From: Xylocopa sonorina
Taxonomy: Eukaryota; Arthropoda; Insecta; Hymenoptera; Apidae
Direction: 5' to 3'
DNA length: 64,000 nt
Assembly: GCF_050948175.1 (NCBI RefSeq)
Contig: NW_027490387.1
Coordinates: 1-64,000 of the forward strand
Shown here: positions 1 through 13,338 of the stretch, piece by piece
How the letters are laid out: each line of letters opens with the position of its first letter
How positions within the stretch are numbered: the first letter of the stretch is position 1
Notes under the pieces: model-generated
What the model was told of the DNA's origin: nothing
Database searches by the model: none
What the model saw: the letters and a program-made list of their open reading frames with translations, nothing else
Made by a program: the position numbers and the translations under genes

Positions 1-1237
1 AATCATATTATATCTTACCATGAAACATTGAAATGAGATGCGATATCGCGTTTTAAGAATCATAAGAACTCCATTGCTACGATACGTAGACATCTTTAAA
101 TGCTATTTCCTTGCAAGGAAGTGTCGCATTCACATTCATTTGAAGTGTAGACGAGGAATACATAACACTTCGCAAATCATATTATATCTTACCATGAAAC
201 ATTGAAATGAGATGCAATATCTCGTTTTAAGAAGCATTTGAACTCTATTGCTTCGATACGTAGACTTCTGCAAACGCTATTTCCTTGCAAGGAAGTGTCG
301 TATTTACATTCATTTGAAGTGTGGACGAGGAATACATGATACTTCGCAAATCATATTATATCTTACCATGAAACATAGAAATGAGATGCGATATCGCGTT
401 TTAAGGAGCATCTGAACTCTATTGCTTCGATACGTAGACATCTGCAAACGCTATCTCCTTGCATGGAAGTGTCGCTCTCACATTCATTTGAAGTGTAGAC
501 GAGGAATACATAACACTTCGCAAATCATATTATATCTTACCATGAAACATTGAAATGAGATGCGATATCGCTTTTCAAGAATCATAAGAACTCTATTGTT
601 ACGATACGTAGACATCTGCAAACGCTATTTCCTCGCAAGGAAGTGTCGCATTTACATTCGTTTGAAGTGTAGACGAGGAATACATGACACTTCGCAAATC
701 ATATTATATCCTACCATGAAACATAGAAATAAGATGCGATATCGCGTTTTAAGAAGCATTAGAACTCTATTGTTACGATACGTAGACATCTGCAAACGCT
801 ATTTCCTTGCAAGGAAGTGCCGCATTTACGTTCGTTTGAATCGTAGACGAGGAATGCATAACACTTCGCAATGAATATTATATCTTATCATGAAACATAG
901 ATATGAGATGCAATATCTCGTTTTATGAAGCATTTGAACTCTATTGCTTCGATACGTAGACATCTGCAAACGCTATTTCCTTGCAGGGAAGTGTCGCATT
1001 TACATTCATTTGTAGTGTAGACGAGGAATACATAACACTTCCCCAATCATATTATATCTTACCATGAAACATAGAAATGAGATGCGATATCGCGTCTTAA
1101 GAAGCATTAGAACTCTATTGCTACGACACCTGGACATCTGCAGACGCTATTTCCTAGCAAGGAAGTGTCGCATTTACATTCATTTGAAGTGTAGACGAGG
1201 AATACATGACACTTCGCAAATCATATTATATCCTACC

Positions 1238-1412
1238 ATGAAACATAGAAATGAGATGCGATATCGCGTTTTAAGAAGCATTAGAACTCTATTGTTACGA
1301 TACGTAGACATCTGCAAACGCTATTTCCTTTGCAAGGAAGTGCCGCATTTACGTTCGTTTGAATCGTAGACGAGGAATGCATAACACTTCGCAATGAATA
1401 TTATATCTTATC
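1238..1412 (+). repeat. 175-bp monomer with a 1-bp T insertion
   Basis: CTATTTCCTTTGCAAGG at about 1321-1337 has one T more than CTATTTCCTTGCAAGG, moving the phase of all later boxes from 20 to 21 modulo 174. It is the only net insertion I detect in the window and lies in dyad III. Confidence 0.9.
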
Positions 1413-4400
1413 ATGAAACATAGATATGAGATGCAATATCTCGTTTTATGAAGCATTTGAATTCTATTGCTTCGATACGTAGACATCTGCAAACGCTATT
1501 TCCTTGCAAGGAAGTGTCGCATTTACATTCATTTGTAGTGTAGACGAGGAATACATAACACTTCGCAAATCATATTATATCCTACCATGAAACATAGAAA
1601 TGAGATGCGATATCGCCTTTTAAGAATCATAAGAACTCTACTGCTACGATACGTAAACAACTGCAAACGCTATTTCCCTGCAAGGAAGTGTCGCATTTAC
1701 ATTCATTTGAATCGTATACGAGGAATGCATAACACTTCGCAATGAATATTATATCTTATCATGAAACATAGATATGAGATGCAATATCTCGTTTTAAGAA
1801 GCATTTGAACTCTATTGCTACGATACCTAGACATCTGCAGACGCTGTTTCCTAGCAAGGAATTGTCGCATTTACATTCATTTGAAGTGTAGACGAGGAAT
1901 ACCTGACACTTCGCAAATCATATTATATCTTACCATGAAACATAGAAATAAGATGCGATATCGCGTTTTAAGTATCATAAGAACTCCATTGCTACGATAC
2001 GTAGACATCTGGAGGCGCTATTTCCTTGCAAGGAAGTGTCGCATTTACATTCATAGGAAGTGTAGACGAGGAATACATAATACTTCGCAAATCATATTAT
2101 ATCTTACCGTGAAACATAGAAATGAGATCCGATATCTCGTTTTAAGAAGCATTTGAACTCTATTGCTACGATACCTAGACATCTGCAGACGCTATTTCCT
2201 GGCAAGGAAGTGTCGCATTTACATTCATATGAAGTGTAGAGGAGGAACACATAACACTTCACAAATCATATTATATCTTACCATGAAACATAGAAATGAG
2301 ATGCGATATCGCGTTTTAAGAAGCATCAGAACTCTATCGCTACGATACCTAGACATCTGCAGACACTATTTCCTAGCAACGAAGTGTCGCATTTACATTC
2401 ATTTGAAGTGTAGACGAGGAATGCATAACACTTCGCAATGAATAATATATCTTATCATGAAACATAGATATGAGATGCAATATCTCGATTTAAGAAGCAT
2501 TTGAACTCTATTGCTACGATACCTAGACATCTGCAAACACTATTTCCTTGCAAGGAAGTGTCGCATTTACACTCATTTGAATCGTATACGAGGAATGCAT
2601 AACACTTCGCAATGAAAATTATATCTTATCATGAAACATAGATATGAGATGCAATATCTCGTTTTAAGAAGCATTTGAACTCTATTGCTACGATACCTAG
2701 GCATCTGCAGACGCTATTTCCTGGCAAGGAAGTGTCGCATTTACATTCACTTGAAGTGTAGACGAGGAATACGTGACACTTTGCAAATCATATTATATCT
2801 TACCATGAAACATAGATATGAGATGCGATATCGCGTTTTAAGAAGCATTAGAAATCTATTGCTACGATACCTAGACATCTGCAGACGCTATTTCCTAGCA
2901 AGGAAGTGTCGCATTTACATTCATTTGAAGTGTAGACGAGGAATACATGACACGTCGCAAATCATATTATATCTTACCATGAAACATAGAAATGAGATGC
3001 GATATCGCGTTTTAAGAAGCATTAGAACTCTATCGCTACGATACCTAGACATCTCCAGACACTATTTCCTAGCAAGGAAGTGTCGCATTTACATTCATTT
3101 GAAGTGTAGACGAGGAATACATAACACTTCGCAAATCATATTATATCCTACCATAAAACATAGAAGTGAGATGCGATATCGCGTTTTAAGAATCATAAGA
3201 ACTCTATTGCTACGATACGTAGACATCTGCAAACGCTATTTCCTAGCGAGGAAGTGTCGCATTTACATTCATTTGAAGTGTAGACGAGGAATACATAACA
3301 CTTCGCAAATCATATTATATCTTACCATGTAACATAGAAATGAGATGCGATATCGCCTTTTAAGAATCATAAGAACTCTACTGCTACGATACGTAAACAA
3401 CTGCAAACGCTATTTCCCTGCAAGGAAGTGTCGCATTTACATTCATTTGAATCGTATACGAGGAATGCATAACACTTCGCAATGAATATTATATCTTATC
3501 ATGAAACATAGATATGAGATGCAATATCTCGTTTTAAGAAGCATTTGAACTCTATTGCTACGATACCTAGACATCTGCAGACGCTGTTTCCTTGCAAGGA
3601 AGAGTCACACTTACATTCATTTGAAGTGTAGAAGAGGAATACACGACACTTCGCAAATCATATTATATCTTACCATGAAAGATAGAAATGAGACGCGATA
3701 TCGCGCTTTAAGAAGCATTAGAAAGCTGATGCTACGATACGTAGACATCTGCAAACGCTATTTCCTAGCGAGGAAGTATCGCATTCAGATTCATTTGAAG
3801 TGTAGACGAGGAATACATAGCACTTCGCAAATCATGTTATATCTTACCATGAAACATAGAAATGAGATGCGATATCGCGTTTTAAGAATCATGTGAACTC
3901 TATTGCTACGATACGTAGACATCTGCAATCGCTATTTCCTTGCAAGGAAGTGTCGCATTTACTTTCATTTGAATCGCAGACGAAGAATGCATAACAATTC
4001 GCAATGAATATTATATCTTATCATGAAACATAGATATGAGATGCAATATCTCGTTCTAAGAAGCATTTGAGCTCTATTGCTACGATAGGTGGACATCTGC
4101 AAACGCTATTTCCTTGCCACGAAGTGTCGCATTTACATTCATTTGAATCGTAGACGAGGAATGCATAACACTTCGCAATGTATAATATATCTTATCATGA
4201 AACATAGAAATGAGATGCAATATCTCGTTTTAAGAAGCATTTGAACTCTATTGCTACGATACCTAGACATCTGCAAACACTATTTCCTTGCAAGGAAGTG
4301 TCGCATTTACATTCACTTGAAGTGTAGACGTGGAATACATGACACTTCGCAAATCATATTATATCTTACCATGAAACATAGAAATGAGATGCGATATCGC

Positions 4401-4544
4401 GTTTTAAGAATCATAAGAACACTATTGCTACAATACGTAGACATCTGCAAACGCTATTTCCTTGCAAGGAAGTGTCGCATTTACATTCATTTGAATCGTA
4501 GACGGGGAATGCATAACACTTCGCAATGAATATTATATCTTATC

Positions 4545-4718
4545 ATGAAACATAGATATGAGATGCAATATCTCGTTTTAAGAAGCATTTGAACTCAATT
4601 GCTTCGATACGTAGACATCTGCAAACGCTATTTCCTTGTAAGGAAGTGTCGCATTTACATTCATTTGAAGTGTAGACGAGGAATACATGACACATCGCAA
4701 ATCATATTATATCTTTCC
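4545..4718 (+). repeat. Representative class B monomer
   Basis: Class B differs from class A by a linked set of changes around the unit junction: CAATGAATA for CAAATCATA just upstream, TTATC for TTACC, AGATAT for AGAAAT, GCAATATCTC for GCGATATCGC. The remaining part of the unit does not separate the classes. B-core units are interspersed with A units from 194 to about 20.2 kb and often alternate with them, giving local 348-bp A-B dimers (for example 4197-5066). Confidence 0.87.
4560..4574. other. Class B dyad GAGAT-GCAAT-ATCTC
   Basis: In class B the bases GAGAT and ATCTC form 5-bp arms around GCAAT. In class A the same 15 positions read GAGATGCGATATCGC, with the dyad centred 2.5 bp further right. 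Two substitutions, G to A in the middle and G to T near the right end, remove the A palindrome and create the B one. Confidence 0.8.
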
Positions 4719-5066
4719 ATGAAACATAGAAATGAGATGCGACATCGCGTTTTAAGAAGCATTAGAAATCTACTGCTACGATACGTAGACATCTGCAGAC
4801 GGTATTTTCTTGGAAGGAACTGTCGCATTTACATTCATTTGAATCGTATACGAGGAATGCATAACACTTCGCAATGAAAATTATATCTTATCATGAAACA
4901 TAGATATGAGATGCAATATCTCGTTTTAAGAAGCATTTGAACTCTATTGCTACGATACCTAGACATCTGGAGACGCTATTTCCTTGCAAGGAAGTGTCGC
5001 ATTTACATTCATATGAAGTGTAGACGAGGAATACATAACACTTCGCAAATCATATTATATCTTACC

Positions 5067-6458
5067 ATGAAAGATAGAAATGAGACGCGATATCGCGCTT
5101 TAAGAAGCATTAGAAAGCTGATGCTACGATACGTAGACATCTGCAAACGCTATTTCCTAGCGAGGAAGTATCGCATTCAGATTCATTTGAAGTGTAGACG
5201 AGGAATACATAGCACTTCGCAAATCATGTTATATCTTACCATGAAACATAGAAATGAGATGCGATATCGCGTTTTAAGAATCATGTGAACTCTATTGCTA
5301 CGATACGTAGACATCTGCAATCGCTATTTCCTTGCAAGGAAGTGTCGCATTTACTTTCATTTGAATCGCAGACGAAGAATGCATAACAATTCGCAATGAA
5401 TATTATATCTTATCATGAAACATAGATATGAGATGCAATATCTCGTTCTAAGAAGCATTTGAGCTCTATTGCTACGATAGGTGGACATCTGCAAACGCTA
5501 TTTCCTTGCCACGAAGTGTCGCATTTACATTCATTTGAATCGTAGACGAGGAATGCATAACACTTCGCAATGTATAATATATCTTATCATGAAACATAGA
5601 AATGAGATGCAATATCTCGTTTTAAGAAGCATTTGAACTCTATTGCTACGATACCTAGACATCTGCAAACACTATTTCCTTGCAAGGAAGTGTCGCATTT
5701 ACATTCACTTGAAGTGTAGACGTGGAATACATGACACTTCGCAAATCATATTATATCTTACCATGAAACATAGAAATGAGATGCGATATCGCGTTTTAAG
5801 AATCATAAGAACACTATTGCTACAATACGTAGACATCTGCAAACGCTATTTCCTTGCAAGGAAGTGTCGCATTTACATTCATTTGAATCGTAGACGGGGA
5901 ATGCATAACACTTCGCAATGAATATTATATCTTATCATGAAACATAGATATGAGATGCAATATCTCGTTTTAAGAAGCATTTGAACTCAATTGCTTCGAT
6001 ACGTAGACATCTGCAAACGCTATTTCCTTGTAAGGAAGTGTCGCATTTACATTCATTTGAAGTGTAGACGAGGAATACATGACACATCGCAAATCATATT
6101 ATATCTTTCCATGAAACATAGAAATGAGATGCGATATCGCGTTTTAAGAAGCATTAGAAATCTACTGCTACGATACGTAGACATCTGCAGACGGTATTTT
6201 CTTGGAAGGAACTGTCGCATTTACATTCATTTGAATCGTATACGAGGAATGCATAACACTTCGCAATGAAAATTATATCTTATCATGAAACATAGATATG
6301 AGATGCAATATCTCGTTTTAAGAAGCATTTGAACTCTATTGCTACGATACCTAGACATCTGGAGACGCTATTTCTTTGCAAGGAAGTGTCGCATTTACAT
6401 TCATATGAAGTGTAGACGAGGAATACATAACACTTCGCAAATCATATTATATCTTACC
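5067..6458 (+). repeat. 8-monomer HOR, copy Y2 (1392 bp)
   Basis: Tandem copy of Y1, eight monomers downstream. The following unit (ATCAAACATAG at 6459) breaks the match to Y1, and the same unit also follows the third copy at 9417, so Y2 and Y3 share their right flank. Confidence 0.87.
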
Positions 6459-8024
6459 ATCAAACATAGAAATAAGATGCGATATCGCGTTTTAAGAAGC
6501 ATTAGAAATCTATTGCTACGATACGTAGACATCTGCAAACGCTATTTCCTTGCAAGGAAGTGTCGCATTTACATTCATTTGAAGTGTAGACGAGGAATAC
6601 ATGACACTTCGCAAATCATATTATATCTTTCCATGAAACATAGAAATGAGATGCTATATCGCGTTTTTAGAAACATTAGAACTCTATCGCTACGATACCT
6701 AGACATCTCCAGACACTATTTCCTAGCAAGGAAGTGTCGCATTTACATTCATTTGAAGTGTAGACGAGGAGTACATAACACTTCGCAAATCATATTATAT
6801 CTTACCATGAAACATAGAAATGAGATGCGATATCGCGTTTTAAGAAGCATTAGAACTCTATCGCTACGATACCTAGACATCTCCAGACACTATTTCCTAG
6901 CAAGGAAGTGTCGCATTTACATTCATTTGTAGTGTAGACGAGGAATACATAACACTTCGCAAATCATATTATATCCTACCATAAAACATAGAAGTGAGAT
7001 GCGATATCGCGTTTTAAGAATCATAAGAACTCTATTGCTACGATACGTAGACATCTGCAAACGCTATTTCCTAGCGAGGAAGTGTCGCATTTACATTCAT
7101 TTGAAGTGTAGACGAGGAATACATAACACTTCGCAAATCATATTATATCCTACCATGAAACATAGAAATGAGATGCGATATAGCGTTTTAAGACGCATTA
7201 GAACTCTATCGCTACGGTACTTAGATATCTGCAGACACTATTTCCTAGCAAGGAAGTGTCGCATTTACATTCATTTGAAGTGTAGACGAGGAGTACATAA
7301 CACTTCGAAAATCATATTATATCTTACCATGAAACATAGAAATGAGATGCGATATCGCGTTTTAAGAAGCATTGGAACTCTATCGCTACGATACCTAGAC
7401 ATCTCCAGACACTATTTCCTAGCAAGGAAGTGTCGCATTTACATTCATTTGAAGTGTAGACGAGGAATACATAACACTTCGCAAATCATATTATATCCTA
7501 CCATAAAACATAGAAGTGAGTTGCGATATCGCGTTTTAAGAATCATAAGAACTCTATTGCTACGATACGTAGACATCTGCAAACGCTATTTCCTAGCGAG
7601 GAAGTGTCGCATTTACATTCATTTGAAGTGTAGACGAGGAATACATAACACTTCGCAAATCATATTATATCTTACCATGTAACATAGAAATGAGATGCGA
7701 TATCGCCTTTTAAGAATCATAAGAACTCTACTGCTACGATACGTAAACAACTGCAAACGCTATTTCCCTGCAAGGAAGTGTCGCATTTACATTCATTTGA
7801 ATCGTATACGAGGAATGCATAACACTTCGCAATGAATATTATATCTTATCATGAAACATAGATATGAGATGCAATATCTCGTTTTAAGAAGCATTTGAAC
7901 TCTATTGCTACGATACCTAGACATCTGCAGACGCTGTTTCCTTGCAAGGAAGAGTCACACTTACATTCATTTGAAGTGTAGAAGAGGAATACATGACACT
8001 TCGCAAATCATATTATATCTTACC

Positions 8025-9416
8025 ATGAAAGATAGAAATGAGACGCGATATCGCGTTTTAAGAAGCATTAGAAAGCTGATGCTACGATACGTAGACATCT
8101 GCAAACGCTATTTCCTAGCGAGGAAGTATCGCATTCAGATTCATTTGAAGTGTAGACGAGGAATACATAGCACTTCGCAAATCATGTTATATCTTACCAT
8201 GAAACATAGAAATGAGATGCGATATCGCGTTTTAAGAATCATGTGAACTCTATTGCTACGATACGTAGACATCTGCAATCGCTATTTCCTTGCAAGGAAG
8301 TGTCGCATTTACTTTCATTTGAATCGCAGACGAAGAATGCATAACAATTCGCAATGAATATTATATCTTATCATGAAACATAGATATGAGATGCAATATC
8401 TCGTTCTAAGAAGCATTTGAGCTCTATTGCTACGATAGGTGGACATCTGCAAACGCTATTTCCTTGCCACGAAGTGTCGCATTTACATTCATTTGAATCG
8501 TAGACGAGGAATGCATAACACTTCGCAATGTATAATATATCTTATCATGAAACATAGAAATGAGATGCAATATCTCGTTTTAAGAAGCATTTGAACTCTA
8601 TTGCTACGATACCTAGACATCTGCAAACACTATTTCCTTGCAAGGAAGTGTCGCATTCACATTCACTTGAAGTGTAGACGTGGAATACATGACACTTCGC
8701 AAATCATATTATATCTTACCATGAAACATAGAAATGAGATGCGATATCGCGTTTTAGGAATCATAAGAACACTATTGCTACAATACGTAGACATCTGCAA
8801 ACGCTATTTCCTTGCAAGGAAGTGTCGCATTTACATTCATTTGAATCGTAGACGGGGAATGCATAACACTTCGCAATGAATATTATATCTTATCATGAAA
8901 CATAGATATGAGATGCAATATCTCGTTTTAAGAAGCATTTGAACTCAATTGCTTCGATACGTAGACATCTGCAAACGCTATTTCCTTGTAAGGAAGTGTC
9001 GCATTTACATTCATTTGAAGTGTAGACGAGGAATACATGACACTTCGCAAATCATATTATATCTTTCCATGAAACATAGAAATGAGATGCGATATCGCGT
9101 TTTAAGAAGCATTAGAAATCTACTGCTACGATACGTAGACATCTGCAGACGGTATTTTCTTGGAAGGAACTGTCGCATTTACATTCATTTGAATCGTATA
9201 CGAGGAATGCATAACACTTCGCAATGAAAATTATATCTTATCATGAAACATAGATATGAGATGCAATATCTCGTTTTAAGAAGCATTTGAACTCTATTGC
9301 TACGATACCTAGACATCTGGAGACGCTATTTCCTTGCAAGGAAGTGTCGCATTTACATTCATATGAAGTGTAGACGAGGAATACATAACACTTCGCAAAT
9401 CATATTATATCTTACC
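8025..9416 (+). repeat. 8-monomer HOR, copy Y3 (1392 bp)
   Basis: The third copy starts 17 monomers (2958 bp) after Y2. Its left flank from about 7329 resembles that of Y1 from about 2979, offset 4350 bp or 25 monomers. Its right flank resembles that of Y2. This fits unequal exchange: Y1/Y2 arose by a local tandem duplication and Y3 by a larger one. Confidence 0.83.
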
Positions 9417-11251
9417 ATCAAACATAGAAATAAGATGCGATATCGCGTTTTAAGAAGCATTAGAAGTCTATTGCTACGATACGTAGACATCTGCAAACGC
9501 TATTTCCTTGCAAGGAAGTGTCGCATTTACATTCATTTGAAGTGTAGACGAGGAATACATGACACTTCGCAAATCATATTATATCTTTCCATGAAACATA
9601 GAAATGAGATGCTATATCGCGTTTTTAGAAACATTAGAACTCTATCGCTACGATACCTAGACATCTCCAGACACTATTTCCTAGCAAGGAAGTGTCGCAT
9701 TTACATTCATTTGAAGTGTAGACGAGGAGTACATAACACTTCGCAAATCATATTATATCTTACCATGAAACATAGAAATGAGATGCGATATCGCGTTTTA
9801 AGAAGCATTAGAACTCTATCGCTACGATACCTAGACATCTCCAGACACTATTTCCTAGCAAGGAAGTGTCGCATTTACATTCATTTGAAGTGTAGACGAG
9901 GAATACATAACACTTCGCAAATCATATTATATCCTACCATAAAACATAGAAGTGAGATGCGATATCGCGTTTTAAGAATCATAAGAACTCTATTGCTACG
10001 ATACGTAGACATCTGCAAACGCTATTTCCTAGCGAGGAAGTGTCGCATTTACATTCATTTGAAGTGTAGACGAGGAATACATAACACTTCGCAAATCATA
10101 TTATATCTTACCATGTAACATAGAAATGAGATGCGATATCGCCTTTTAAGAATCATAAGAACTCTACTGCTACGATACGTAAACAACTGCAAACGCTATT
10201 TCCCTGCAAGGAAGTGTCACATTTACATTCATTTGAATCGTATACGAGGAATGCATAACACTTCGCAGTGAATATTATATCTTATCATGAAACATAGATA
10301 TGAGATGCAATATCTCGTTTTAAGAAGCATTTGAACTCTATTGCTACGATACCTAGACATCTGCAGACGCTGTTTCCTAGCAAGGAAGTGTCGCATTTAC
10401 ATTCATTTGAAGTGTAGACGAGGAATACCTGACACTTCGCAAATCATATCATATCTTACCATGAAACATAGAAATGAGATGCAATATCTCGTTTTAAGAA
10501 GCATTTGAACTCTATTGCTACGATACCTAGGCATCTGCAGACGCTATTTCCTGGCAAGGAAGTGTCGCATTTACATTCACTTGAAGTGTAGACGAGGAAT
10601 ACATGACACTTTGCAAATCATATTATATCTTACCATGAAACATAGATATGAGATGCGATATCGCGTTTTAAGAAGCATTAGAACTCTATCGCTACGATAC
10701 TTAGATATCTGCAGACACTATTTCCTAGCAAGGAAGTGTCGCATTTACATTCATTTGAAGTGTAGACGAGGAGTACATAACACTTCGAAAATCATATTAT
10801 ATCTTACCATGAAACATAGAAATGAGATGCGATATCGCGTTTAAAGAAGCATTGGAACTCTATCGCTACGATACCTAGACATCTCCAGACACTATTTCCT
10901 AGCAAGGAAGTGTCGCATTTACATTCATTTGAAGTGTAGACGAGGAATACATAACACTTCGCAAATCATATTATATCCTACCATAAAACATAGAAGTGAG
11001 TTGTGATATCGCGTTTTAAGAGTCATAAGAACTCTATTGCTACGATACATAGACATCTGCAAACGCTATTTCCTAGCGAGGAAGTGTCGCATTTACATTC
11101 ATTTGAAGTGTAGACGAGGAATACATAACACTTCGCAAATCATATTATATCTTACCATGTAACATAGAAATGAGATGCGATATCGCCTTTTAAGAATCAT
11201 AAGAACTCTACTGCTACGATACGTAAACAACTGCAAACGCTATTTCCCTGC

Positions 11252-13338
11252 AAGGAAGTGTCGCATTTACATTCATTTGAATCGTATACGAGGAATGCAT
11301 AACACTTCGCAATGAATATTATATCTTATCATGAAACATAGATATGAGATGCAATATCTCGTTTTAAGAAGCATTTGAACTCTATTGCGACGATACCTAG
11401 ACATCTGCAGACGCTGTTGCCTAGCAAGGAAGTGTCGCATTTACATTCATTTGAAGTGTAGACGAGGAATACATGACACTTCGCAAATCATATTATATCT
11501 TACCATGAAACATAGAAATGAGATGCGATATCGCGTTTTAAGTATCATAAGAACTCCATTGCTACGATACGTAGACATCTGGAGACGCTATATCCTTGCA
11601 AGGAAGTGTCGCATTTACATTCATAGGAAGTGCAGACGAGGAATACATAATACTTCGCAAATCATATTATATCTTACCGTGAAACATAGAAATGAGATCC
11701 GATATCTCGTTTTAAGAAGCATTTGAACTCTATTGCTACGATACCTAGACATCTGCAGACGCTATTTCCTGGCAAGGAAGTGTCGCATTTACATTCACTT
11801 GAAGTGTAGACGTGGAATACATGACACTTCGCAAATCATATTATATCTTACCATGAAACATAGAAATGAGATGCGATATCGCGTTTTAAGAAGCATTAGA
11901 AATCCATTGCTACGATACCTAGACATCTGCAGACACTATTTCCTAGCAAGGAAGTGTCGCATTTACATTCATTTGAAGTGTAGACGAGGAACACATGACA
12001 CGTCGCAAATCATATTATATCTTACCATGAAGGATAGAAATGAGACGCGATATCGCATTTTAAGAAGCATTAGAAAGCTGATGCTACGATACGTAGACAT
12101 CTGCAAACGCAATTTCCTAGCGAGGAAGTATCGCATTCAAATTCATTTGAAGTGTAGACGAGGAATACATAGCACTTCGCAAATCATGTTATATCTTACC
12201 ATGAAACATAGAAATGAGATGCGATATGGCGTTTTAAGAATCATATGAACTCTATTGCTACGATACGTAGACATCTGCAATCGCTATTTCCTTGCAAGGA
12301 AGTGCCGCATTTACATTCATTTGAATCGTAGACGAGGAATGCATAACACTTCGCAATGAATATTATATCTTATCATGAAACATAGATATGAGATGCAATA
12401 TCTTGTTTTAAGAAGCATTAGAACTCTATTGCTACGATACCTAGACATCTGCAGACGCTATTTCCTGGCAAGGAAGTGTCACATTAAATTCACTTGAAGT
12501 GTAGACGAGGAATACATGACACTTCGCAAATCATATTATATCTTACCGTGAAACATAGAAATGAGATGCGATATCGCGATTTAAGAAGCATTAGAAATCT
12601 ATTGCTACGATACCTAGACATCTGCAGACGCTATTTCCTTGCAAGAAAGTGTTGCATTTACATTCATTTGAAGTGTAGACGAGGAATACACGACACTTCG
12701 CAAATCATATTATATCTTTCCATGAAACATAGAAATGAGATGCGATATCGCGTTTTATGAAGCATTAGAACTCTATCGCTACGATACCTAAACATCTCCA
12801 GACACTATTTCCTAGCAAGCAAGTTTCGCATTTACATTCATTTGAAGTGTAGCCGAGGAAAACATAACACTTCGCAAATCATATTATATCTTACCATGAA
12901 ACGTGGAAATGAGATGCGAAATCGCGTTTTAAGAAGCATTAGAACTCTACTGCTACGATAGGTAGACATCTGCAAACGCTGCTTCCTTGCAAGGAAGAGT
13001 CCCATTTACATTCATTTGAAGTGTAGAAGAGGAATACATGACACTTCGCAAATCATATTATATCTTACCATGAAAGATAGAAATGAGACGCGATATCGCG
13101 TTTTAAGAAGCATTAGAAAGCTGATGCTACGATACGTAGACATCTGCAAACGCTATTTCCTAGCGAGGAAGTATCGCATTCACATTCATTTGAAGTGTAG
13201 ACGAGGAATACATAGCACTTCGCAAATCATATTATATCTTACCATGAAACATAGAAATGAGATGCGATATCGCGTTTTAAGTATCATAAGAACTCCATTG
13301 CTACGATACGTAGACATCTGGAGACGCTATATCCTTGC
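11252..13338 (+). repeat. 12-monomer HOR, copy 1 (2087 bp)
   Basis: Eleven 174-bp units and one 173-bp unit (12375-12547) make a 2087-bp block repeated immediately downstream. I found four substitutions between the copies by eye: 12032 G/14119 A, 12111 A/14198 T, 12853 C/14940 A and 13231 A/15318 G. Boundaries are uncertain by a few tens of bases. Confidence 0.85.
12375..12547 (+). repeat. 173-bp monomer with a 1-bp deletion
   Basis: ACATTAAATTCAC at 12481-12493 replaces GCATTTACATTCAC, a net loss of one base. The next box at 12548 (GTGAAACAT) has phase 20 instead of 21. Confidence 0.88.

Larger units (their letters stand above)
3675..5066 (+). repeat. 8-monomer HOR, copy Y1 (1392 bp)
   Basis: The block begins with a unit carrying ATGAAAGATAG and GAGACGCGATATCGCGC and runs eight monomers, including several alternating A and B units. 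It is followed directly by a second copy. By eye I noticed two substitutions between Y1 and Y2 (4743 C against 6135 T, 4983 C against 6375 T). The left boundary lies within about 25 bp of 3675. Confidence 0.87.
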
